The notes under the pieces were generated by a model. The model was not told the origin of the DNA. It did no database searches and saw only the letters and a list, made by a program, of their open reading frames with translations. The translations under genes were made by a program, and so were the position numbers. From NCBI GenBank assembly GCA_943736015.1, contig OX031061.1, forward strand, positions 61,820,192-61,884,191: a stretch of DNA of 64,000 nt, in the 5' to 3' direction. The DNA comes from Tridacna crocea (taxonomy: Eukaryota; Mollusca; Bivalvia; Cardiida; Cardiidae). Shown here one piece after another: positions 48,555-59,200 of the stretch. Within the stretch, counting starts at the first letter, position 1. The number at the start of each line of letters is the position of its first letter.

Positions 48555-48770
48555 CAGACCTGAATTTTAACGACCCAGACGATGAGTCTTTTTGAAAATA
48601 AAAACAAAGCAAAAATGCTGGTAATAGCCAGCATTGACAACTTTTCCTACTGATTTTACCACCCTTTTAAATAATCAATTTTTGAAAAACAGTTTCTTTC
48701 TTCTTTTTTCACCTTCACATATTTTCAATTTGGACAATCGGCCTCGTGGATTATTTATTGTGCCTCATAA
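48555..48770 (-). repeat. Degenerate TTAA-hairpin
   Basis: TTTTAACGACCCAGACGATG and ATGCTGGTAATAGCCAGCAT; both ends lost. Confidence 0.5.
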
Positions 48771-48959
48771 CTCACAACTGTGGTTTATTGAACGATATAC
48801 CACGATAGAAAGAAGATTATTTCTTAAGTAGATGTTACAGTCAACCCGTGGCTAAAAATTATAGTCTTTTCATGAAATGACCAATTTATTAGGCCAGTTA
48901 TGAAAGGCTTTTCATAAAATGGCTGAAATATCCATGCCAGTGTGACACAGATCAGTTGT

Positions 48960-50038
48960 CAATTTCAGCCAATCTGCATTATAGTTTTCGAGGTTTCCAA
49001 GGTGTTTGATGTCATGAATAGAATATATAGTTTGTTTGATGGAATGAATAGTGGACCGTCCTTCACAAAATGGTCGTAATATTTCACCCTCGGGAATATG
49101 AACATCAGTGGCACAGTGTTTCCGGTGGCACTAACAGCACAGCACAACGTCACATGTGCACCCCTTTCACCTGACGTTAAGGAACCAACTTGCTTCAATC
49201 CTTTAGGGGCAACGATTCCTCTAGGTTTTCGTACGGTTGAAAGCCCCGTTTCATCAACATTCCATATGTCATGACCGGGAATCTTGTCCCGTTGTAAAAC
49301 GTTATCCAGTTTATTAATCCTTTACTCCATAGATACTCATTTTGACGTATCAACAACAGACACCTTTTGAAAACATTGTGAAAAAAAGGAGAAATTGCTC
49401 GTGACGAGCAATTTCTCCTTTTCCAACAATGTTTTCCACTGAATCAGATATTTGTATCCTCATTTGTCCATTTTTTTGACATCATATCTTTATTTGCTGC
49501 TGAAATGGACGAGCCTCAAATTGGTATATCAGGTAAAGGGTTAAAGAAGTCGTTTACATTGTTCTGATTAAAGCTCGACGCTCTGGAAAAACTAGTCGCG
49601 TCTGGCGTTCTTATTGATAAATCCGCATGTCGTTTCATGAAAGACGAAAACCAGTCAGGCCCTGCGCGCCTACTTTTCTCCCACGAGCTTGGCATCTTAA
49701 TCTTAAAGGCACTTGCACACTCAAAGCTAGTTGGCGTACATCACTCGGAGACAAACCGAAATAAATAGTTGCTGCTTTTGTCAGGTACTGAACAAGAATT
49801 ACCTCTTGGACCTTGTCAAAGACAGCTAGATGACCCTTGTGACCAATTGGACCCCTTCAACTGACCCTTCTGTTTTCGCTTGTTTGACGTAGCGGCAAAG
49901 TGTCATGGTTTTCATATTTAACTCTGACACCACAGCTCGAATTGGTCAACTGCAATTTATCACATCCTCGATGCCCTTTCTAATCAATAAATGTGGGGTT
50001 TCTGATCTTGGACATTTTCTTTTGTAGTTACGAACCAT
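48960..50038 (-). pseudogene. Decayed pogo/Tigger-like transposase, interrupted by a TTAA-hairpin element
   Basis: Read on the minus strand from ATG 50038: MVRNYKRKCPRSE (N-terminal HTH region), an in-frame TGA at 49948-49946, then QEVILVQYLTKAATIYFGLS, a frameshift near 49725, then KSRRAGPDWFSSFMKRHADL (CENP-B/Tc5-type DNA-binding domain), then a 223-bp insertion at 49318-49540, then DIWNVDETGLSTV (first catalytic Asp) and GSLTSGERGAHVTLCCAV. The frame is lost near 48965 and the later D and D/E of the catalytic triad were not found. Family placement rests on the order of these motifs, known from pogo/Tigger elements. Confidence 0.88.
49318..49540 (-). repeat. TTAA-hairpin element, subfamily 3, inside a transposase
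   Basis: Flanked by TTAA at 49314-49317 and 49541-49544. Ends TCCTTTACTCC and GGTAAAGGG. Without it and one TTAA, the transposase frame is continuous (NDFFNKLDN). Confidence 0.93.
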
Positions 50039-50384
50039 CCTGACATGCAAATGATGACGATAAATTTAAATTATTATATAGTGTTAAGTAGATTTACTAA
50101 CAAGGTCAGTGATCTGAGCCTAATAATGGATCTAGGCTAAATACCTGCTAAAAGTTTGTAGAAAAAGGAGAATTATTCCTAACGTTTCCCCCCCTCCCCT
50201 CCACACAGTAATTGCTATGAAATTCTATTGTACAAGCAATGACTGCTTTAAATCTGTAATGTGTCTAAAATCTATGCAAGAGATTCACATGCAGTTGCAA
50301 TTCTCGGATGCAAGTGCTTTGAATTGTAAATCGAAAGGGGGCATAAATAACACAAAAATTCTCCTAGTGTTACATATATATAAC

Positions 50385-50547
50385 ATCAGAGTGAAGGACC
50401 GGAAGTTCGTTTTGTATACATGTATATATATATCGACGTTTGGTCACCCGAGAGCTCTCAAGTCACATACATGTATGCTTTTGATTACTTAAGAGCTATC
50501 AATTGAACAAACGTCGCTAGACAAATAAACTTCCGGTCCTACACTTT
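50385..50547. repeat. Small inverted-repeat element, GGACCGGAAGTT ends
   Basis: GTGAAGGACCGGAAGTTCG at the left against AAACTTCCGGTCCTACAC at the right; inner GACGTTTGGTC against CAAACGTCGC. Confidence 0.72.
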
Positions 50548-52054
50548 GGTAGTAAACATATTTTCAGATTTTCGAGTAAATATCTTTATGAATATCAGAG
50601 ATATTACACAGTAGAGCTATCAGGGTTTTGCAGGACGACAACGACGTTGACGACGACGACGGAGGCAGGGCTACGACATTTCGTCCAAAATCAGTTAAGT
50701 TGCGCCAATGACTAAATTTCCAGTCACAGTCAAATGAAAATATAATTTAGGCCCTTCAGTCTACTTTTGTATGTTACACATAGTCCAAATGATATTGCCA
50801 AAAATATAAATGTACAAATCCAAGATCTGAACACTTTGTATTTGAAAATTTGATGCTGATTGTAGACACATACTAACAAAAAGCCATGTCACAAACAAAA
50901 GGTTATATTAACGGAAACTATCGCACAAACATAAACCACATAGTATGAATAAGGTACAGTTTATTTTATTCGTAAATGCCAAACAATGAGGCACAAAGTC
51001 GAAATAAAGCTTGTAATTTGTTAGTTCTTTTGATATTTTTGTCTGTTTACTGTCCCTTAAATCATAGTGAATTACGTTATACAAAGTAGCACCACTGCAT
51101 TAAAATGAAATACGAAAGGTAGTGCACAAAACTTATTTTTTGTCTTTCTATAAGCATCATATTTAACAGCTAAAATACTGTTTTGGGTTTACCGTAAAAA
51201 AAAATAAACCGCATTTTATTCAAATTAGAATTTTCAATTTTTCACATTTTTAGTGAATTACGTTACACATGTTTTCTAAGATACTAAATGTAGGAAAGGA
51301 AATTAAACACCAATATGGGTAGACCATGTCCGCCTTTCTAATATGTCACGACATCATTTGTCTGTGTTAAGTAATAAGGATGCAAATTGCATTTTAGACG
51401 CTGGGGTGAATTACGTTACAGTGAATTACGTTACACTGAATGTAGGATTATCTGAACGAAACACCAAACTGTTCAAGCACACAAGTTATTTTCGGTGTAA
51501 AAACTGAACTCATAGTTATGTCATATGTAAACGTCATTTAGTGATGCTGTTTATCTTTTTTGACCTTGGTGGATGTGAATACTTTATTGCACAGTAAGGA
51601 TTATTGGTTTATATCATTTAATTAGTGTGTATCTCTGCTCATAACATGTGTGATGTTCGATTTTTAAGATTGACATTTGTATTCTTTTATCTTGTCTGAA
51701 TTAAAGAAATTAAAAGAGATATATTTGAATGTGATGTATGAATTATATGATAACGTAATTCACAAAAACTGTAACGTAATTCACTTTCTTTCACTTTGAC
51801 CCTAGTGACCAAGAATACTTTGTATCATCTATGGTTGATGCAAAAAAAATCCTTCAAGTGGCCCGGTAAACCAGACACAGTCAGGATAACAGCCTACGCT
51901 ATATTAATGGCTGTAAAGGAACCAATTCGCATTGGAAAAACAAGAAACATATTCAAATTCCAACAGGCAGAAATTAACACCAAAGAGCAGTTGTTTGGCC
52001 TATAAAAAGTAAACAATAATGGACGAGAGACAGTTTGTGTTACACTGAGTTTCT

Positions 52055-52285
52055 TTAATTCTTTACCACACAATCCCGACTTTAAAACGACCCTGACAAA
52101 GAGGCTTTTTGAACGCAGTCCGAGGAAAGGAGAAAATGCTGGTAACCAGCATTTTCTCCTTTTCCCACGCTGTTTTCTACACTTCCCATAACCAAATTCA
52201 TTTTATAAGTCAGATTCATTTTGTCGTCTGCAAAAATCTTTCAAATTGGACTGGTCTTAAATTTTGTTGTTTGGTAAAGAGTTAA
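52055..52285 (-). repeat. TTAA-hairpin element, subfamily 1
   Basis: TTAATTCTTTACCACACAAT to TTTGGTAAAGAGTTAA; shares TTAA 52282-52285 with the next element. Confidence 0.88.
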
Positions 52286-52509
52286 CCCTTTCCCAAACAA
52301 GCCCTGATTTTTACGTGTCTGCAGTAAAAGTATTTTGAAAACATTGTGGGAAAAGGAGAAATTGCTCGTAACGAGCAATTTCTCCTTCTCCCTTAGTGTT
52401 TTCTGCCCTTTTATAGACCATTCTGCCATTTTAATCAAATTTGAAATTATCGTCAGCAAACTCTTTCAGTTTGGAGGAGTCTAAAATTTGTTCTTTGGGA
52501 AAGGCTTAA
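52282..52509 (-). repeat. TTAA-hairpin element, subfamily 2
   Basis: TTAACCCTTTCCCAAACAAG to TTTGGGAAAGGCTTAA; centre GCTCGTAACGAGC. Confidence 0.9.
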
Positions 52510-53507
52510 AAGTAATTTGATTTATTTTCCGAATAAATAAGTCACTGAAGTACAAGTGAATTACGTTATAGCGTTGACTTGAATTACATTACAACATTTT
52601 CATCATATAGTGAACAATCTGTGCTCATGTTTGGTTATAATTTTTGACTGGAACATTCTATAGCCTATTAGGAAATAGTAGACTTTTGCATTTTATTCGC
52701 TTTTTATGCCCTGCACATAATACTTTTAGTAGTGTTTGTAAAGTTGTATCTAAAACTGACACAAAATGCTGCTGTTGAACCTCAAAAGTGTTATTATTCT
52801 TTTCTTACAGTTTCAAAGGTCCATTTATTTTCAGTTTGCTACAGTATTCTTACAGGATTTGATTTTAAGTTTAATAAAAGGAGGTACATTTCTTAAATAT
52901 TAGTTCATTTTAATTCTCTATGTGAATTACGTTGCAAGTTACCACTCCATAGTACAAGCCGACCACAGTAAAATAGTTGCTTTCATCCATACCAAGTAAG
53001 CATTCATATAATGCAGGCTAACATAGCTTCCTAATAAGCTATAAATGATTGTCAATTTCTTTCACACAGATCCACGACAATTACCTTATTTCTTAGAATT
53101 CGATGCGATTAAGATTTGCAACCAAAAATTTCATCACATGTTCAAATCAAAGAGATACTGCTTTCTCATTATGCAATATATGACTAAAATTTGACGCTTG
53201 TTCATTTTAAAGACACATATGCAGTGTTTAGATTTACACATGAAAGCAATATATCGTATCATGTTCATAGTAGATATTCATTTTATCAAGTCGCGGTTTT
53301 GTAACGTAATTCACGGCTGTTTTTGACCCACTTCTACAGGGTCTGATGTTTGTGCCTAAAAAGTCCAATGCAAACACTTTAAGTATCGAATCTGTATATC
53401 AAAAGGTTGAAAGCATACAAAAAACGAAGTTGAATTAAATTTTGTGTTCCAAATATTATGGCCGAAATTATGGTGTAAATGGCGCAACTTAACTGATTTT
53501 GGACGAT

Positions 53508-54023
53508 TTATCTTCATGGGTGTTTCTCTGTACACGGCCGAGCTAAAACAATGCACGATATGAAATATGTGCCCCGTCTCTTTGTAATATTTTGCCCCAA
53601 ACGCCTTTTTGGGCTTTGTGTAAACCCCAAATCCGAAACGTGGAGGTAGTGAATATAACCTTTACATCGAATGAACTGTACAAATCATTTCTATACAATA
53701 AACTGTAAAGATATCCAAAATATCTTAACAGGTTACCATATACTAGACGATTTTTTCATATATAACTCAAAATCTACTTACGGGCAGGACTTTGTGGGGT
53801 TTTTTAACCCTAGTTTGTTAAAGTTTTAAAATTCTTCGGTACGTTCCACCAGGCCGCTTAAAATTACGTCATAGAAATTTTGGCGTCATCAAACGCGCGT
53901 GATAATTGAACTATCTCTCCTGTAACAGATTGCCCCGTGTATCATTTAGCCCGGTCTCCCCTATCGATGATTCCATTTGTGAGTAGATGACTGACATAAT
54001 AAAGCAAAAGGCTCAAAACATCA
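53508..54023. other. Unrecognised non-coding sequence
   Basis: No repeat shared with the rest of the window and no protein-like frame. Confidence 0.4.
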
Positions 54024-54254
54024 TTAACTTTATCAAACGACAAACTTTTGGACTGGTCCAAAATGAAAGCATTTGCAAACGACAAAATAAACATGAATCA
54101 AAAATTGAAATTTGATTTGGAAAGGGTAGAAAACATTGTAGGAAAAGGAGAAAATGCTGGTTACCAGCATTTTCTCCTTTTACCACAATGTTTTCAAAGG
54201 CTTTCTTTCTCAGGGGCGTTAAAAGTCGATCGGGATTGTGCGGTCAAGAGTTAA
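54024..54254 (+). repeat. TTAA-hairpin element, subfamily 1
   Basis: TTAACTTTATCAAACGACAA to TGCGGTCAAGAGTTAA; near-perfect stem. Confidence 0.9.
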
Positions 54255-54346
54255 TCCTTTATCAAACAACAAATTTTAGACTGGTCGATATTGAAAGCTT
54301 TTGTAGACGATAGATTGTGACCCAAACACTGAAATGTGTCTTTGGC
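54251..54346 (+). repeat. TTAA-hairpin left half
   Basis: Starts at the right TTAA of the previous copy, TTAATCCTTTATCAAACAAC, and stops before the hairpin. Confidence 0.75.
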
Positions 54347-54714
54347 AGAAAAAAAGTTGATTTTAAATACACCAGTTCTACTGTACTGTATTACGGGAGG
54401 TAACCAACCTAAGAACTCCATTTCGCCATTTTCTGTTCTTTTCGGTCTGTTCTCACATGTAGGTCAACCGACGCCATGAACAACTTCAAGAAGAGGAACT
54501 TGAGAGCACAGTAAAGCAGATATATTTTTGTCTAGTTTGGATGTGAAACATTAACGAGGTAGGAAAGTTATTCAACTTCCCAATCTTACTGAGAATTCAA
54601 GCAAGTATGCAGGTCAATTATCCCACATTTACAAATTTGTCACGATTTTAAAGTGAGCAATAACCGGACAAACTTTTCGGATAGACGGTAACAGACATTA
54701 TAAAATTTTAGCTT

Positions 54715-54915
54715 TTAACGCTTTACCAAACGACAAAATTTTAGACTCGTCCAAATTGAAGACACTTGCATACAGCAAATTAAACATGACTCAAAAATTG
54801 AGATTTGTTTACTGCAGAGTAGAAAACATTGTGAGAAAAGGAGAAAATGCTGTTTTCCAAAGGCTTCTATCCTACAAGGATCAATAAAACAGGGAATTGT
54901 TTGGCAAAGAGTTAT
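54715..54915 (+). repeat. TTAA-hairpin element, right stem arm deleted
   Basis: TTAACGCTTTACCAAACGAC to GCAAAGAGTTAT. After GAGAAAATGCTG it jumps to TTTTCCAAAGGC. Confidence 0.85.
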
Positions 54916-55577
54916 ACGGGTCCTACAAATCACTGAAATACCACCGAAACACCCATATAAGATAACTGAAGTGGCATAATACAGGCAAACACTTCTCCGC
55001 TGAAATAGTCAATGCATACATGTGGCATTGTGGTTCAAGAAATGAATGAAATTTTGAGTTTCATTCTGTATATATGACATAAATCCATAAAACAATTGCA
55101 TTTTATTTTGACACGTAATTTTGATTTTTATGGGTTTTTTCGTTTTATGACGGGGGTGTTTTCTGGAATTATGCCAAAACAACGTTGCTGAAGCCTGCCT
55201 TATTGAAATGCACCGGAATAGCCTGTTTATGGATGTTTCAGTAACAGACAATTTGGTAAGATAGACTTATTGAGTAAATCAATTGGACGTTTTGGTAACA
55301 AAGCAATTATAATTTATAGTGTTTATGTACCGTGACATTCTTTACACCCATAGCTGTTTTTAGATCAAACTTTCATACAAAAGGGTGGAAAGTGCAAAAA
55401 TAAAAGGTTTGAACCAAACCATGTAAAGAATGTCTTGGTGGCATTGTGTTGGCATTCCATTTGTATTGCCATACGTGGTACATATGCAAGCAGATATGCA
55501 ATAGTGAGAGAGCGTCTCAAGAATGGCTCGACTTACGGGATTTGTCTTTGAGTTGGGAGAAAATATACCAGAAAAGT
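54916..55577. other. Unrecognised non-coding sequence
   Basis: No repeat copy and no convincing frame. An upstream non-coding exon of the five-repeat gene could lie here, but nothing shows it. Confidence 0.35.
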
Positions 55578-55807
55578 TTAACTCTTTACCACATGAGAAA
55601 ATTTTAGACTGGTCCGAATTGAAAGCATTTACAGACAACAAAATAAATGTGAATCAAAAATTGAAATTTGATTTGGAAAGGGTAAAAAATATTGTGGGAA
55701 AAGGAGAAAAATGCTGGTTACCAGCATTTTCTCGTTTTCCCACAATGTTTTCTAAAGGCTTCTTTCTCATGGGCGTCAAAAGTAGGGATTGTGTGGTAAT
55801 GGGTTAA
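55578..55807 (+). repeat. TTAA-hairpin element, subfamily 1
   Basis: TTAACTCTTTACCACATGAG to GTGGTAATGGGTTAA. Confidence 0.9.
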
Positions 55808-55916
55808 AATGCTGGTTATCATTACTTAGCTTTTCTTTTTCCTTTTTTCGGCAATGTATTCAAAAGCCTTGTATATCAGGGTCATCATAACTTTAGATTC
55901 TGTGGTAAAGGGTTAA
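55804..55916 (+). repeat. TTAA-hairpin right half
   Basis: Begins TTAAAATGCTGGTTATCATT, so its break point is inside the stem; ends TGTGGTAAAGGGTTAA. Confidence 0.72.
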
Positions 55917-56078
55917 TGAAATTTTATTCCTTTTGAATTTTGTTTTAAGAAGGGAAGAAAACATTGTGGGAAAAGGAGAAAATTTTGGTAAACAGCATTT
56001 TCTCCTTTTCCCACAATGTCATCTAAAGGCTTCTTTTACAGGGATGTTAAAAGTTGGTATTGTGTGGTAAAGGGTTAA
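55913..56078 (+). repeat. TTAA-hairpin element, left half shortened
   Basis: Shares TTAA 55913-55916; hairpin tip TTTTGGTAAACAGC; right end TGTGGTAAAGGGTTAA. Three elements thus stand shoulder to shoulder from 55578. Confidence 0.75.
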
Positions 56079-56081
56079 TAT

Positions 56082-56124
56082 TTTGCAATTTTGAGCCAAA
56101 ATCACTCCTTTTATCTGGAGCTCT
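56082..56124 (+). repeat. AGAGCTCCAGAT MITE, right end only
   Basis: CCAAAATCACTCCTTTTATC then TGGAGCTCT, 28 bp upstream of the zinc-finger exon's acceptor. Confidence 0.65.
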
Positions 56125-56160
56125 ATATGTACATGTATGTATGTGTATTTCAGACTTGCC

Positions 56161-56224
56161 ATGGAGGGTTACTACCAAATATCAATTGTAGAAAACTACA
56201 AGTGTGGGGCCTGTCCCTTTACAA
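56161..56224 (+). CDS. First coding exon of the five-repeat protein (N-terminal half of C2H2 finger)
   Basis: Encodes MEGYYQISIVENYKCGACPF and T, then splits a codon at donor GTAAGT. The two cysteines are here and the two histidines are in the next exon, which is what ties the exons together. Confidence 0.85.
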
Positions 56225-59200
56225 GTAAGTAACAAATTGTATTATTTTCTTATCATCGAATTACTTGGATTTTACCGTAAATAAGACCTTTAACCCATTA
56301 CCACACAATCCCTACTTTTGACGCCCCTGAGAAAAAAGCCTTTTGAAAACACTGTGGGAAAAGGAGAAAATGCTGGTAACCAGCATTTTCTCCTTTTCCC
56401 ACAGTGTTTTCTACCCTTTCCAGAACAAATTTCAATTTTTCAGTCACCTTTATTGTGTCATATGCAAATGCTTTCAATTTGGACCAGTCTAAAATTTTCT
56501 CATGTGGTAAAGAGTTAATGATAAAACAATATAATATGACCAGTGACAATAAAGTTAAAGAATGTTTGCTGGAAAACTTTGAAAACTTTTTTGGAAAAGG
56601 AGAAAATAATGGTAACAAGCATTTTCTCCTTTCCCAAAAAGTTTTCTAAATTGCAGCATGTCAGCTTTTTTGAAATTGTCGTCTGCAAAATGGTTTCAAT
56701 TTGGATGGGTCTAAAATATTTCTGTGTAGTAACAGGTTAATTCAGAGTTTTTACAACTTTGAGAAATTTATAAGCTTTTGAAAACATTGCAGGTAAATGA
56801 GAAAATGCTGGTTAGCAGCATTTTTTCCTTTTTGCCACAATGTTTGCAGATGTATTTAAGGCAAGTTTCATCATTAGAGTCACCTTGATTTATCCATTAT
56901 CTCCCGCTGACTAGATGGCTTTCTACAAATACACATCTAACTGATTTTGGCATTCTGGGTACAGAACCGGATTACTTTTCTACGCGACGACAGTTACTTT
57001 GAATTTCAAAGTAAAATAACCTTTTACTCAATAAAATGCTACCTGGTGCGATTCATTCAGCTCTGATCAGCAGTTTAGAGAAATCTGGAGATAAAACAGA
57101 TCTGATTTCTCCTCAAAAATATTGATAAAAAACATTTTCTTTATTGCTACTTTATAGCACATATTACTACCATCCCCCAAACTTACTGATGCTTCATATC
57201 AGACAGGTTGAATCTTTGCAGAATATGACCTACGCAGACAATGTTGATTTATTGTCTCAATATGCTTTGAATTTGGAAAGGTTTGATATTTGTTGTGTAG
57301 TAAAGAGTTAGTTTTTTTTAACCCTTTACTTTGCCATGTAAAAAACATTTTAGATATACTTGTATTCAAATGAAAAACATTTGTCAGTGACAAATTATAT
57401 AAAGCTCAAATAATTGAATTTACCTTCGACAGAGTGGAAAACATTTTGGGAATAGGAGGGAATGCTTGTTAGTAGCATTTTCTCCTTTTCCAAAAATGCT
57501 TTCAAAAAGCAGTCTTTCTCAGTGTCATATAAAATTCAGGATTTTGTTAGAAGTGTGTTACCATCAACTTTAACCCTTCACCACAGGACCAAATTCTAGA
57601 CCCCTCCAAATCCAAAGCATATGCAGACGCAAAATTTAACAATGCTAAAATTGTGAAAGATGTAGAAAAAGGGTAGAAAACATTGTGGGTAATGGAGAAA
57701 ATGCTGGTTACCTGCATTTCTCCTTTTTCCACAATGTTTTCAAAAGCTTTATTTCTCTGGGTCATCAAAAGTCAGCATTGTGTGGGAAAGGGTTAAATAT
57801 ACTTTGTATTTTATTTATTTACAGCTGTTGACTTGAAAAGTTTACACCATCATATGCGACAGCATTCTGATAGTGGATCTTTCTTCTTCTGTCAAGACAG
57901 CAGAACTGCATTTCCAAGGTACAGGCAAAGTCATGCCACCACACAGACAGAACTTTTGGTTGAAATATCCTCGGACGATATTATTAGAACTGGAAATAGC
58001 TTGAGATTCATTCCAGAGTTAGATACAAGTGTAAATAAAAGTACAGAGCAAGAAGAAGGAGATGAAGAGTCCAATCCAAAGACGGTGGTGCAGGATGCAA
58101 CAGTGATCGTCGACAACATGACAGATACTATAGAGGAGATACAGGATTATACTGACCTACAGAATGAAGTCATTGCGAAACCTGAGTCTAGTCCGTTAGT
58201 TGAGATACCATTAAGTTATAAATACATGAGTAATGAAGAGATTCTCAATGTTCTCTTGAATGAAGAACCAGATGTTTCTGGGGGAAACAACGAAAAGAAA
58301 AACTACCTAGTGATTAGAAATGAGGGATATAAAGGCATGCCTATATTTGAAGATGGTGTGGCTTGGAAGAGTCAATCAAAGAAGACTGCAAAGCAATCAT
58401 TTGCTGTTGATGCAGAGTACAATCTCATGAAGGTCTACAAAAAAGGAACATCTTACTGTTACAAGCGTCTTCATCAGAAGCAATGGCAATATGAACGTAT
58501 ACAACCACAGCCTAAATCAATAATCACATTTCAGAAAGTAACAATTGAGCTGGAAGGTAATGAATCGTACAGACGTAGGATCTCTAGGATAGCAGAGGCC
58601 CCTGAAGATCTTGGATTTCTGATGACAAAATGTTTGGTAGAATATTATATGGACATTGCATCTGTACGTAAAGTGAGTGTACCAGACAGCCAAGTGAAGG
58701 TCACCATACCAGATTGTACCAAACTGAAAGAGATGCTTTACCCTGGTGTCTCTAAAGAGGTTCCAGACCAAGATGCAACAACATTATTTAATGCAGAAAA
58801 AACAGAGAACAATGATTTAAGCAATTTTGTTGTAAACAATGAAGACAATTCAGAAAATGTTGATGTATACCAGGAGGATAATGACAAAACAAAGAATGAA
58901 GATGACACTGATTATCTAGTCAAACAGCCAGTCATAACAAGCTACCAGTACCTGAACAACGACGACCTGTTACAGGTGATTCTTGATGAAAATGATGTAG
59001 TTGATGAAACTAAAAACTATAGAGTTTTTACATCCAATTATAATGGATTCCAGCGAGTGGATGAATTTGGAGTTTGGCAAGTAAATACAACAACAAATCT
59101 CACTTTCAGTGTAAGCAGTGACAATCAATGTACACTGGTTGTTAAAAAGAATGGAAAGTATTGCAGAGTCCTACCAAAGAGATCTGCGAAAGAGTATGAA

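Larger units (their letters stand above)
50684..53507. mobile_element. 2.8-kb terminal-inverted-repeat element with dispersed GTGAATTACGTTAC motifs
   Basis: A 27-bp exact inverted repeat (starting TCGTCCAAAATCAGTTAAG) at 50684-50710 and 53481-53507. Inside, GTGAATTACGTTAC or its reverse complement occurs about ten times (near 51068, 51251, 51411, 51426, 51753, 51773, 52556, 52575, 52920, 53302) and not elsewhere in the window. No transposase frame found; it holds two adjacent TTAA-hairpins. No clear target-site duplication. Confidence 0.72.

Noticed and set aside
51796..52005. 69-codon ORF reading MAVKEPIRIGKTRNIFKFQQ
   Set aside because: Slightly protein-like, but short, without upstream continuation or recognised family; left as something to search.
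57833..57835. TTG 57833 as start of the large protein
   Set aside because: A good acceptor at 57824 and an in-phase upstream exon that completes a C2H2 finger make this an internal codon.
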